Below are positions 27,901 to 35,492 of a stretch of 64,000 bases of DNA, in pieces (within the stretch, counting starts at the first letter, position 1; every line of letters begins with the position of its first letter). The stretch comes from CAVUAF01 sp964460655 (GTDB lineage Bacteria; Acidobacteriota; Terriglobia; Terriglobales; Acidobacteriaceae). Both the position numbers and the translations under genes were made by a program. Location: positions 1-64,000 of the forward strand of contig CAYWSH010000001.1 of the NCBI GenBank assembly GCA_964460655.1, written 5' to 3'. The notes below the pieces were generated by a model. The model had not been told where the DNA came from and did not search any database. It saw nothing but the letters and a program-made list of their open reading frames with translations.

Positions 27901-28732
27901 CTCTGACCCGAGCGCCGGCAACTACCACGGCTTGCAGTTGCAGTTCCGCCAGAACAATTTCCATGGCCTTTCGCTCACGGCGAACTATACTTGGAGCCAC
28001 TCCCTCAGCGACCGCTACGGCGATCTGAACTCCGACGCCTTCGACTTCTTCACGCTGCGAAACACGCGGCTGAACCGCGGGCCGGCGCAGTTCGATGTCC
28101 GCCAGGCGTTCACGACGTATTTCAACTACGACATGCCGTTCGGCCGCGGCCGACAATTCAACATCAGCAATCCGATACTCGATGGCGTCCTCGGCGGCTG
28201 GGGCTTCGCTTCGATCATCCGCGGCAACAGCGGACGGCCGTTCGAGCTGATCAGCGGCCGCAGCACGGTGAACCAGCGCGATGGCGGCATCGTGTTGGTG
28301 GGCATCACGCCGGACAAGCTGCAGTCGCTGATCAACACGCGGCCCGGGCCGAACGGCACACGGCTGTTCGTGGATCCTTCGCTGATCGGCAGCGATGGAC
28401 GTGCGAATCCCTCGTTGCTCACCGTGCCGACGACACCTGGACAGTACGGACAGTTCCTGTATCTCTACGGACCGAGCTTCTGGAATGTGGACGCCGATCT
28501 GCAAAAGAAGTTCCGTGTGACGGAACGAGTCGGCGTCACCTTCCAGTCATTGTTCATCAACCTGCTCAACCATCCGAATTTCCTGGTGGGAACGAGCGGA
28601 TTCATCGGCGGCAACTCGGGAACGAGCGTGGGCGGAATCACACAGTCGATCCAGTCCACAACGTTCGGCCAAACCTCGTCCCTGGCGAATGGAGCGCGTA
28701 ATATCCAGCTGCGGCTGCAGGTCAGCTTCTAG
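24935..28732 (+). CDS. Oar-type TonB-dependent receptor
   Basis: 1265 residues. The ATG follows CGGAGGA by 4 bp and opens a signal peptide (ALVLVVLFLTLVNLLNAQ). The carboxypeptidase-regulatory domain starts at GDITGTVLDPSGAVLPGAEL, then a plug-like region (LNDLPIAGRDLLAFSLLTPG; NITLDGINNNSQ) and a long barrel with the family's NYGLRWEL and late FNYDMPFGRGRQF segments, ending LRLQVSF. A strong terminator hairpin follows, inside the convergent GH39 gene. The shared promoter with the VPS10-like gene suggests joint function at the cell surface. Confidence 0.92.
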   Translation: MPFPQVRRALVLVVLFLTLVNLLNAQVTVSGDITGTVLDPSGAVLPGAELTLQDLASGQVQALSAGKDGGFVFSHLRPGAYRLTATGKGFRKSVYDNVMVDAGRTTNLAVAMQVGEVSQTVEVSATAAVLETTSSTVSTTVPVQRLNDLPIAGRDLLAFSLLTPGAQQPAGSERFSTFNGLPGGAINITLDGINNNSQRFHSGDTSMFTFAPMRLGAMEQVSVSTAGLSADSAGEGATQVRFITKRGSNTFHGNVFEQFRNDVLNANDWFSNALGAKRQRLRRNEYGGSLGGPLWKNKLFFFFNYEESRQPSTSLRTTPVLTSEAQTGVFRYRGTDGVVRAMNLLQIASARGFPGTVDAGINAELGRINTFTANGSTVASTNLFTNTLNWSQPGNTVQKYPTARVDYQITPKLLWYGTWNLWWRKILGTPNYPGAPIATGSFKSTYYIASSALDWTISPHVLNQFNFGVQSNVELFNGENKLDAYSGQNSRILTLPLSIATTIPGFVFPQPRNNPVYNYYDNLTWSRGSHNFTFGASILRTTSYQFTFGTVGLPQYAFGVVASDPASSAFSTATLPAISSSDLTSALSLYALLTGRASGVTGSRAVSENNLQYSNGNPLVLRDAETRTGLYAQDSWRWSPRLTVNYGLRWELAGAAHNTNGVYTSPDYANLLGPSTGVFSPGTLSAVSNPQIALRDHVYNKDFMNPAPNVGFAWNPSPDKGWLSSLLGGDATVIRGGFAMNYFHEGLNTFESVASNNPGATQSLFANAGTDYTPGSVTFSGAVPTLNTFPASFAFPIAESLFTFNNSFSSANPNIHTPYVESWNLGVQRRVARNTALEARYVGNHSVHLWRIFNLNEVNIFENGFLKEFQNAQNNLAINTANARTGFANNGLAGQVALPIFQAAFGALGTQPAVAASSGFSNTTFITQLQTGQAGALANSLAGSSTYLCRLVGSSLPACATRGFGVAGVYPINLFQANPFAAGNTLRLLSDPSAGNYHGLQLQFRQNNFHGLSLTANYTWSHSLSDRYGDLNSDAFDFFTLRNTRLNRGPAQFDVRQAFTTYFNYDMPFGRGRQFNISNPILDGVLGGWGFASIIRGNSGRPFELISGRSTVNQRDGGIVLVGITPDKLQSLINTRPGPNGTRLFVDPSLIGSDGRANPSLLTVPTTPGQYGQFLYLYGPSFWNVDADLQKKFRVTERVGVTFQSLFINLLNHPNFLVGTSGFIGGNSGTSVGGITQSIQSTTFGQTSSLANGARNIQLRLQVSF

Positions 28733-28738
28733 CGGGAA

Positions 28739-30409
28739 TCACCAATGGAGTTGCAAGAGCGACACTGCCTCATGCGAAAGCATGATCGGCAGTGTCGCTT
28801 TTCCATTGCTGACCGCGACCCAGCGAGGTGAGCCGGCGGTCTGCAGTTGCCCGGCCGCCACCAGCGTGGCGTACTGTTGCGGCGTGGGCTCCTGCGGCGA
28901 ACCGAGCTGCTGCCACACGGCGTACGCATTGCTGTGGTCTCGGTCGATCCGATACTCCGTGAGCAGGGCGCGCGTCACGCTCCGTGGCAGGCCATCGATC
29001 TCGACCGTCACCGGTTGGTCCGCGGCGGGCACGTCATCATCGTGATAGTTCCAGATAAGCAAAGAGAGTTCGTCACCTGAGCGCGTGGCGAGGGCGCTCG
29101 TGTCGGAGACAACGCTCCCGCGCGAGTTCGGCGGAGGCACGGAGTGCCCACTGCTGACGGCCCTCACACGCTCACCGCGCATCAGCCCCGCCATGCGGAA
29201 GAGGTTCAGTACCGGCTTGTCGATGCCGTTGGTGGCGAGCGTGCGAAAGCCTTCGAAATACGGCTGACCCTCAAACTCGAAAGCCCACGTCAAAATGCCT
29301 TCAACCTGATTGCCGTACTGCGCGGACAAGTCGACGATGTTGCCCAACATCGCTGCCGTGTACGCGGCGTACAGGGGCTGATTGCGATAGGCATTCTCCG
29401 GGTGCTGACGCGCAGAACATGCGGCGCAGCCTTCCGGGTCCGACTCGCTTAACACGATCGGCAGGTTCTTGAATCGCGGGAACGCGGCGATGATCTCCAG
29501 TCCGCGCCGCACATCAGCAGTCTGCTTCGCGATGCCCATGCGGGAATGTTGGTCCACGAGCGAAAGCAGTCCTTTGGCGTGGTAGCTGATGAAGTCGAGC
29601 GTGCAGCCGGTACCGCCGGTCGCGTAGTTGCGTCCAGAGGCGCAGTGTTCCAGGAACTGGCGCAAATAATCACCTGCGCGCTGGGCGGAAGCGCCGGTCG
29701 TGGCCGGCCCGCCGATGCGCGCCGTGGGGAGCGCGCGCTTCACCGCTTGCGCGGTGAAGTCGTAGAGCTTGAAGTACTCCTCCGGCGTGCCGTGCCAGTA
29801 AAAGATGTCGGGTTCGTTCCACAACTCCCAGTACCACGATTCCACCTCGGTGCGCCCATAACGCTCGACGCAATGCCGCACCCACTGATAGACCAGCTCC
29901 GACCACTTCGCGTAGTCCTTCGGCGGATAGGACCAGCCAGTGCCGAGCGGCCCCTTCGGCCAATCGTGCTGGTAAGGCTCCGGGTGAACGGACATCGCCT
30001 GCGGCATGAACCCGATCTCGACGAACGGCTTGAGGCCGGCGTCGCGATATGAGTCGAAGATGCGGTCGACGATCGTCCAGTCGTAGACCGCGTGGCCGGC
30101 GGCATCTTCGGTATAGGCATTCGTCGAGCCCCATTTGAGCGCCGGCTCGCCGTTGCCGCTCGTCAACAGATTGTGCGTGCGGACGTAGACCGGTTCGGCG
30201 CTGAGCGCGGCGAGCTCCGACAGCAGCTGCTTGCCATACTTCATGTAGGTGTAATTGGGCTCGTCGTAACCGAAGTAGCGCCAGATCGGCTTCCAAGGGC
30301 CGAGCTTCGCGTCGGCGCTGACCTGAATTGTCACGGCATCCTGCGCAGCCAGCGGCACCGCGCTAAAGCAGATGAAAACGGCGACGATGGCTCTTGCGAT
30401 GCCTTTCAT
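28739..30409 (-). CDS. GH39-like secreted glycoside hydrolase
   Basis: 556 residues with a signal peptide (MKGIARAIVAVFICFSAVPLAAQ). A TIM barrel with the clan-A acid/base E199 in YWELWNEPD and a candidate nucleophile E322 in IVLSESDPEG, followed by a beta-sandwich C-terminus. Family 39 contains beta-xylosidases and alpha-iduronidases; related Acidobacteriota sequences are called beta-xylosidase, but the substrate is not certain. Its ATG overlaps the stop of the dehydrogenase gene by 4 nt. As last gene of a sugar-acid operon it may release the sugar or uronic acid that the operon uses. Confidence 0.85.
   Translation of the reverse strand: MKGIARAIVAVFICFSAVPLAAQDAVTIQVSADAKLGPWKPIWRYFGYDEPNYTYMKYGKQLLSELAALSAEPVYVRTHNLLTSGNGEPALKWGSTNAYTEDAAGHAVYDWTIVDRIFDSYRDAGLKPFVEIGFMPQAMSVHPEPYQHDWPKGPLGTGWSYPPKDYAKWSELVYQWVRHCVERYGRTEVESWYWELWNEPDIFYWHGTPEEYFKLYDFTAQAVKRALPTARIGGPATTGASAQRAGDYLRQFLEHCASGRNYATGGTGCTLDFISYHAKGLLSLVDQHSRMGIAKQTADVRRGLEIIAAFPRFKNLPIVLSESDPEGCAACSARQHPENAYRNQPLYAAYTAAMLGNIVDLSAQYGNQVEGILTWAFEFEGQPYFEGFRTLATNGIDKPVLNLFRMAGLMRGERVRAVSSGHSVPPPNSRGSVVSDTSALATRSGDELSLLIWNYHDDDVPAADQPVTVEIDGLPRSVTRALLTEYRIDRDHSNAYAVWQQLGSPQEPTPQQYATLVAAGQLQTAGSPRWVAVSNGKATLPIMLSHEAVSLLQLHW
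28757..28802 (+). terminator. Intrinsic terminator lying inside the convergent GH39 coding end
   Basis: AGCGACACTGCC (28758-28769) pairs perfectly with GGCAGTGTCGCT (28788-28799). The loop contains a second hairpin CATGC-GAAA-GCATG, and TTTT follows on the plus strand. It terminates the receptor transcript, while the same bases encode part of the last residues of GH39. Confidence 0.8.
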
Positions 30410-31305
30410 GGTCGTCTTCCCGCTCTCTGCACGGACTCGGTCACCGCAGCGAAATCCTGTTCACCGAGTCCGTCGCGCATGCCCTGCTCGAAGCGCGCCA
30501 GCGCAGAAGCACCGGTCTGCAGTTCAACCCCGCGCGCCGACGCTTCGCGCAGCGCGTAAGTGAGGTCCTTCGCCATCAGGCGAAGCGAAAATGCCGTGGC
30601 GAAATCGTTCTGCAGAGCGCGCTCGGCGATGCGGCGCGTCACCGGACTACCGGGAGCACCGGCGCCAAGTATGGCCACGGCCTTAGCTCGATCCAGGCCA
30701 GCCGCGTCGATCCATGCCAGCGCTTCAGCGATCGAAGCAGCCTGCACGCCGCACAGGAAATTGTTGATGAGCTTCAGCGCTGCGCCGCTGCCGGCGGGTC
30801 CGAGGTGGATCGCGTCGCGACCAAGAATCGCAAGCACGGGACGCGCGCGCTCGAGCGCCACAGCGGAGCCGCCCACGAGGAACAACAATTCGCCGGCCGC
30901 AGCTTGCGGCTTACTGCCGGTGACGGGCGCGTCGAGCAACTCACAACCGCGTGGTGTGGCAGCCGTGCCCAGTTCCCTTACCCAGTCAACGGACAGCGTG
31001 CTGCACTCGATGAGCACTGCTCCGCGCGGCGCTGCGGCCAGGGCGCCGTTCTCGCCGAGCCAGACCTGCCGTGATGCGCTGTCATCGGCGACCATGCTGA
31101 TGACGACGCCGGCATTCGTGGCGGCCTCACGTGGCGACGACGCAACCACGGCTCCGCGCTGAGCCAACGCATCCGCCTTCGCGCGATCGCGGTTGTACAG
31201 CGTCGTCGGAAAACCTGCGCTGAGCAGGCGCCCGGCCATGCCCGCACCCATGTTGCCGAGGCCCAGCAAGGCCACGCGAAGTTTGGAACCAGTGGTGTTG
31301 CTCAT
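30406..31305 (-). CDS. Beta-hydroxyacid dehydrogenase (3-hydroxyisobutyrate/tartronate-semialdehyde reductase type)
   Basis: 299 residues from the ATG at 31305; the longer upstream frame is an artefact of overlap with the AraD1 gene. Rossmann NAD(P) motif GLGNMG near the N-terminus, the family substrate motif DAPVTGSKPQAAAGEL, and the catalytic lysine in KLINNFL. Such enzymes interconvert 3-hydroxy acids and semialdehydes. In the middle of a sugar-acid operon, reduction or oxidation of a breakdown intermediate is expected. It overlaps its neighbours by 4 nt on both sides. Confidence 0.88.
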   Translation of the reverse strand: MSNTTGSKLRVALLGLGNMGAGMAGRLLSAGFPTTLYNRDRAKADALAQRGAVVASSPREAATNAGVVISMVADDSASRQVWLGENGALAAAPRGAVLIECSTLSVDWVRELGTAATPRGCELLDAPVTGSKPQAAAGELLFLVGGSAVALERARPVLAILGRDAIHLGPAGSGAALKLINNFLCGVQAASIAEALAWIDAAGLDRAKAVAILGAGAPGSPVTRRIAERALQNDFATAFSLRLMAKDLTYALREASARGVELQTGASALARFEQGMRDGLGEQDFAAVTESVQRAGRRP

Positions 31306-32291
31306 AGGGACCTCACGCGCACAGGCTCCTGAGTCTTCGCCTCGACCTTCACCGGATTGCGCAGCGGCCGTCCGAATCCTTCGAACGCGATCTGCATGAT
31401 GTCCCCGTCTTCCAGCCGGACGTTGTCGCTGAAGCTGAGGCGGTCCGTGCCGAAGAAGTGGACATGGACGTCGCCTGGCCGGCGATGCGCCGCGAATTTG
31501 AAGTGATGATGCTCGATATTCTGCAGGCTGTGGCACATGGCAGCGTCACCAGTGCGGAACTCCTGCGACCATAGGTTCTTGCCTGTCCGTTCGATGGCCA
31601 CGCGAGCCGTGACCGAGGAATAGTCCGGATCGAGGGTCAGTTCCGGCCCGATGGCGCACTCCCGCAGCTTCGAACTCGCCAGATAGAGGTAGTTCTGCTT
31701 CTCGAAGCAGTGGTCGGAGAACTCGTTGCCCACGGTCATACCGATGCGGAAGGGAGTGCCATCGGCAGCGACGACGTAAACACCGGCGAGTTCGGCTTCT
31801 TCGCCGCCATCAAGCGCATACGGCGGGATCGTGAGCGGCTGGCCGTGTGCGCGGACGTTGCTGCCGGTGCCCTTGTGGAACCACTCGGGCGATGTGCCGA
31901 TGCAATCCGCAGCGGGCCGACCGCCCTCCGCGCCCCAACGAAACATCTTCATGCTGTCGGTCAGGTCGGCAGTATCGGCATGCATCGCCTGGCGTGCGGC
32001 CGCGCTGCCCGTGTGCGTCAGGCCTGTGCCTGAGACCAGACAGCGCGCAGGCTCGATGGGGTGATCGATCGCGGGCAGGATGCGCCACGCTGACGTGCCG
32101 TCGTAGACAGCGTCATATTCCAACGTGTCAGAGGTCGCGTGCGCGCGTGCCAGCTCACTGAGCTTCCTCCCTGCTGCAATCGAAGCGTTGGCGAGTTCAT
32201 AGATGGAAGCGCAAGCGAGCAGGCGCAGGTACGGCTCTTCCACGATCGCCACCCTGCGCTCGTCACCGTTGCCAAGCTGTATGAGTCGCAT
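31302..32291 (-). CDS. AraD1/GguC-family protein (fumarylacetoacetate-hydrolase fold)
   Basis: 329 residues, matching the 330-residue AraD1/GguC family. N-terminal domain then an FAH-like domain: ARCLVSGTGLTHTGSA, SPEWFHKGTGSNVRAHG, GEEAELAGVYVV (metal-binding acidic residues) and MTVGNEFSDHC. Members are linked to arabinose, galactose and other sugar-acid pathways, acting on 2-keto-3-deoxy acids. It follows the dehydratase by 2 bp, which would make such an acid. Exact reaction unproven. Confidence 0.85.
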   Translation of the reverse strand: MRLIQLGNGDERRVAIVEEPYLRLLACASIYELANASIAAGRKLSELARAHATSDTLEYDAVYDGTSAWRILPAIDHPIEPARCLVSGTGLTHTGSAAARQAMHADTADLTDSMKMFRWGAEGGRPAADCIGTSPEWFHKGTGSNVRAHGQPLTIPPYALDGGEEAELAGVYVVAADGTPFRIGMTVGNEFSDHCFEKQNYLYLASSKLRECAIGPELTLDPDYSSVTARVAIERTGKNLWSQEFRTGDAAMCHSLQNIEHHHFKFAAHRRPGDVHVHFFGTDRLSFSDNVRLEDGDIMQIAFEGFGRPLRNPVKVEAKTQEPVRVRSL

Positions 32292-32293
32292 GT

Positions 32294-33466
32294 TCAGCCG
32301 ATCACTTCAAACTGTGCTAGTGCCGCTTCGTCGATCGTGAGCCCGAGGCCGGGAGTGTTCTCATCGAGATCGATGTAGCCATCCTTGGCGCGCGGTTCAC
32401 CCTTGAAGATGTACCAGAACAACTCGTTCCCCACCTCCACGTCGACCGGCGGAAAATACTCCGCCATCGGTGAATTCAGGCTCGCCATCACGATGTGGTA
32501 ATTGTGCATCTGGCCGGCGTGCGGAATGACCGGCACGGAATGCGCTTCAGCGAGCGCGGCGATCTTCCTCGCCTGCGAGATGCCGCCGACACGGTTCGTG
32601 TCGAACTGTATGTAGTCGAGCGCGCGCGCGGCGAGCAGCTCGCGAAAACCATAGAGCGTGAACTCGTGCTCGCCGCCGGCGATGGGGATACGCCCGCACG
32701 CCTTGAGTTCGGCGTAGCCGTGGATGTCGTCGGGAATGACGGGCTCTTCCAGCCAGCGCAGGTGGAACGGTTCCAGTAGCGGGAGCATGCGCTTGGCGTA
32801 ATCGAGCGTCCAGCCCATGTAGGCGTCGGCCATCACATCGACCTCCGCACCGACGGTCTCGCGCACGGTGCGAACGAGTTCGACATTGCGCTGCATGCCG
32901 GCAGCGCCATCCATCGGTCCCCAGCCGAAGCGCAGCTTCATGGCGCGATAGCCTTCGTCCCGGTAGCGCTTCGCTTCTGCCGCGAGCTCGCGCAGGTCAC
33001 CGCTGTACAGGCGCGATGCATAGACCGGGATGCGCTGCTTCGTCTTGCCGCCGAGCAGGCGATACACGGGCTGCTTCGCCGATTTGCCGAGGATGTCCCA
33101 CAGCGCGATATCCACCGCACTGATGGCGACCATCCCGATGCCCTTGCGGCCGAACGCCATCGTCTTGCGATACATCTGCTGCCACAGGAACTCGGTATCC
33201 CACGGGTCCTGGCCGACGAGCAGCGGGGCGAGATAGGAATCGATCACCTGCTTGGTCACGAGCGGCGACAGCGCCGCGTTCCCGATGCCGACGAGGCCGG
33301 CGTCGGTAAAGATCTCTACGATGAGCCAGCCATGGAAGGTGAAGGTGGGCATGGAGGCTTCCGGCATCGCGAGCAGGTCCATCGGATTCGTGCAGAAGTG
33401 CGGCGGCAGCGGCGTTGTTCGGCCGCGCCAACTCACGAACCGGGTACGGACTTCCTTGATCTTCAT
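32294..33466 (-). CDS. Enolase-superfamily sugar-acid dehydratase (L-rhamnonate-dehydratase-like)
   Basis: 390 residues. A capping domain, then a (beta/alpha)7-beta barrel with metal ligands D214 (VMADAYMGW), E240 (RWLEEP) and E266 (GGEHEF) and the base H316 (VIPHAG). The segment WGPMDGAAG and the positions of these residues resemble RhmD rather than galactonate or mandelate enzymes. It removes water from a sugar acid to give a 2-keto-3-deoxy acid. Its start overlaps the transporter stop by 4 nt. L-fuconate or another six-carbon acid remains possible. Confidence 0.85.
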   Translation of the reverse strand: MKIKEVRTRFVSWRGRTTPLPPHFCTNPMDLLAMPEASMPTFTFHGWLIVEIFTDAGLVGIGNAALSPLVTKQVIDSYLAPLLVGQDPWDTEFLWQQMYRKTMAFGRKGIGMVAISAVDIALWDILGKSAKQPVYRLLGGKTKQRIPVYASRLYSGDLRELAAEAKRYRDEGYRAMKLRFGWGPMDGAAGMQRNVELVRTVRETVGAEVDVMADAYMGWTLDYAKRMLPLLEPFHLRWLEEPVIPDDIHGYAELKACGRIPIAGGEHEFTLYGFRELLAARALDYIQFDTNRVGGISQARKIAALAEAHSVPVIPHAGQMHNYHIVMASLNSPMAEYFPPVDVEVGNELFWYIFKGEPRAKDGYIDLDENTPGLGLTIDEAALAQFEVIG

Positions 33467-34734
33467 GAAGCTCCTTGGTAACGAAGCGCGCCCTCCGCGA
33501 GGAGCGGCCGCACGGATGGGACCGCCGCAAGGATCACCAGGAACGCAACGATATGAAAACTTCCCGCCAGATAAAAGACTGTGGCGTAACCGAAGCCGTG
33601 GTCGAGCAGGTAGCCGACGACTTGCCCGAAGACGATGCCGCCCATGGCGCCACCGAAGCCGACCAGCCCCGCGACCGAACCGACGACCTCGGCGGGAAAC
33701 AAGTCTGCCGGCAGCACCATGACCAGCGTGGACCACGACTGCTGCCCGAAGTACGCCACGCAGAACAGCGCGATCGCCCAGCCGACCGGCGCGCGCGGCA
33801 CCAGGATAATGAACGGCATTACCGCGGCGCTCAGCCCAAGTGCGATCTTGCGCGCGGCATTCAGTGAGAACTGGCGGCGCACCAGCGCACTCGAGAACCA
33901 ACCGCCGAGCAGGCAACCTACACCGGCGGCGGCACTCGGCATCCAGGCGAACGCGCCCACCGCCTTGATGTCGAAGCCGCGCGCGTCGTACAGATACTTC
34001 GGCAGCCAGAGCAGATAGAAGTACCACGCCGCATCGCTCAGGAATTTTGCCAGCACGAGTCCCCAAGCCTGGCGGATGCGCAGCAGATCTGTCCAGGCGA
34101 CGGCGGACGCGGCCGAGTCGTGGCGTGAGCGATCCGCCTCGACCGTTTCAGCCGGAGGCGAATACGAACGCCACCACCATACGGCCCACGCGAGGCCGAC
34201 CACGCCGGTCACAACAAAGATCCAACGCCAGCTGGCGTAACTAAGAATGATGGCGATGAGCGGCGGAGCCGCGACAGCGCCCACCGCTGTCCCGGCGTTG
34301 ATGATCCCCATGGCCGTGGCGCGCTCACTGGCGCGGAACCATTCCGCAACGGCACGCGTCGCAGCAGGAAATCCGCCGCCTTCCCCGACTCCAAGGAAAA
34401 AGCGTGCGGCCGCAAGCGACAAAAACCCGACCGCGAAGGCATGGCTGCCGCACGCCGCCGACCAGAACAGCATGATCAAGAGGAATCCGCGCCGCGTGCC
34501 GAGCGCGTCCGCCAGGCGGCCGCCGCCGGCGTACATCAGCGCGTAGGCGAGCAGGAACGCCGACTGCAGCGTGGAGAATTGCTCGTTCGAGAGCGGGATG
34601 TCGCGGCTGATCGCCTTCACCGCGACGGGCAGCGTCTGCCGGTCGAGATAGCTGATAGCGATAGCCGCGCTGACCATAAGGGCAACGCGCCAGCGAGTAG
34701 AGGTGTCAGGTCGGGCTGAGGCCGAGGCGGACAA
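33463..34734 (-). CDS. MFS transporter, sugar-acid (ACS/ExuT-like) type
   Basis: About 423 residues from a TTG at 34734, the first start after the operator that keeps the full first helix (TRWRVALMVSAAIAISYLDRQ). An ATG at 34677 would cut into it, and longer frames run back into RHS debris. Twelve membrane helices can be traced, with the anion-cation-symporter features DRQTLPVAV in helix 1, GGRLADALGTRRG and FLGVGEGGGFPAATRAVAEWF. It brings in the substrate of the operon. Confidence 0.87.
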   Translation of the reverse strand: MSASASARPDTSTRWRVALMVSAAIAISYLDRQTLPVAVKAISRDIPLSNEQFSTLQSAFLLAYALMYAGGGRLADALGTRRGFLLIMLFWSAACGSHAFAVGFLSLAAARFFLGVGEGGGFPAATRAVAEWFRASERATAMGIINAGTAVGAVAAPPLIAIILSYASWRWIFVVTGVVGLAWAVWWWRSYSPPAETVEADRSRHDSAASAVAWTDLLRIRQAWGLVLAKFLSDAAWYFYLLWLPKYLYDARGFDIKAVGAFAWMPSAAAGVGCLLGGWFSSALVRRQFSLNAARKIALGLSAAVMPFIILVPRAPVGWAIALFCVAYFGQQSWSTLVMVLPADLFPAEVVGSVAGLVGFGGAMGGIVFGQVVGYLLDHGFGYATVFYLAGSFHIVAFLVILAAVPSVRPLLAEGALRYQGAS

Positions 34735-34744
34735 GGGACGCCAT

Positions 34745-34758
34745 TGTAAGCGCTTACA
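34745..34758 (-). promoter_or_regulatory. LacI-family-type operator of the sugar-acid operon
   Basis: TGTAAGCGCTTACA is a perfect 14-bp palindrome with the central CG step typical of LacI/GalR repressors, 11 bp upstream of the first gene's start. No lacI gene is within the window. Confidence 0.75.
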
Positions 34759-34775
34759 GAGAGAAGGCGAGAAAT

Positions 34776-34922
34776 CAAGTCCCGCTCGACTTCGAGACAC
34801 GCTCGCCGTCGCCGTCGTAGCCGTACGTGACGCCTGCGGTCGCGATGATGCGGCTTTCCGCGTCCCAGGTGTAATCGACGATGCCGCAGGCACCCTGATG
34901 CAGGAGAATCTCTCCTGCTAGG
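34776..34922 (-). pseudogene. RHS-core fragment (scar of a displaced tip)
   Basis: The minus strand reads ILLHQGACGIVDYTWDAESR then VTYGYDGDGERVSKSSGT before a stop. This parallels the RHS core at about 36590-36730 at both protein and DNA level. It begins just after the SUFU gene and stops 17 bp before the LacI-type operator. No tip or immunity gene follows, so it looks like the far end of a homologous-recombination or deletion event. Confidence 0.75.
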
Positions 34923-34925
34923 CTG

Positions 34926-35492
34926 CTAGACGAGACTGGGGCGATCAAGATCGAACAGGTCGAAGGAGGCGCTATCTAGGAGAGTTTCGAATGTTGTCCA
35001 ACCATGATCTTGCACGTGTCTCCTTTCAGCGTCAGTTATCAAAAGGAGCCAACACATAGCGATCCCGCGTTCCGAAGCGTCAAGCGTCCAGAATCCCTTC
35101 GGATAATAGATGGGCAATGTCGGATAAATGGCTGTGAAGGCGCGGCCCGGTAGGATGAGGCCCAATTTCTCGACCACGCTTCCTCTAACGACCGCTCGAT
35201 CGTTTCGAACCGCTTCGCGTGCGATCTGGTCGAGAACTGCGGGCAGCCTCGAATCGAATTGAGAGGGACGAAACATAAAGAACAATTCCTGACGGATGCG
35301 TTTGGGACTGACTGGTGATTGCAATTCGAAGTCGCTGACGCCTAGAGTGCTGCATACACTCACGTCGGGAACGCTGCCATTGTTGAACTCGACCACTTGG
35401 ATTGCGGGATCTACCCATTCTGACGGAGTCCAGCCACGAAGAATCCGTCCAAATTGGGCTTCCATATGCGTAATCAGTGGTGGCGTAGTCAT
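34926..35492 (-). CDS. SUFU (suppressor-of-fused) family immunity protein
   Basis: 188 residues with the SUFU-domain pattern: PAIQVVEFNNG, VSVCSTLGVSDFEL, ELFFMFRP, and a late IYYPKGFWTLD / CWLLLITDAE. In bacteria this family is one of the common immunity proteins of polymorphic toxin systems. Its ATG overlaps the stop of the displaced RHS toxin tip by 4 nt, the usual toxin-immunity coupling. It should neutralise that HNH/GH-E nuclease tip in the cytoplasm; it has no signal peptide. Confidence 0.85.
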   Translation of the reverse strand: MTTPPLITHMEAQFGRILRGWTPSEWVDPAIQVVEFNNGSVPDVSVCSTLGVSDFELQSPVSPKRIRQELFFMFRPSQFDSRLPAVLDQIAREAVRNDRAVVRGSVVEKLGLILPGRAFTAIYPTLPIYYPKGFWTLDASERGIAMCWLLLITDAERRHVQDHGWTTFETLLDSASFDLFDLDRPSLV

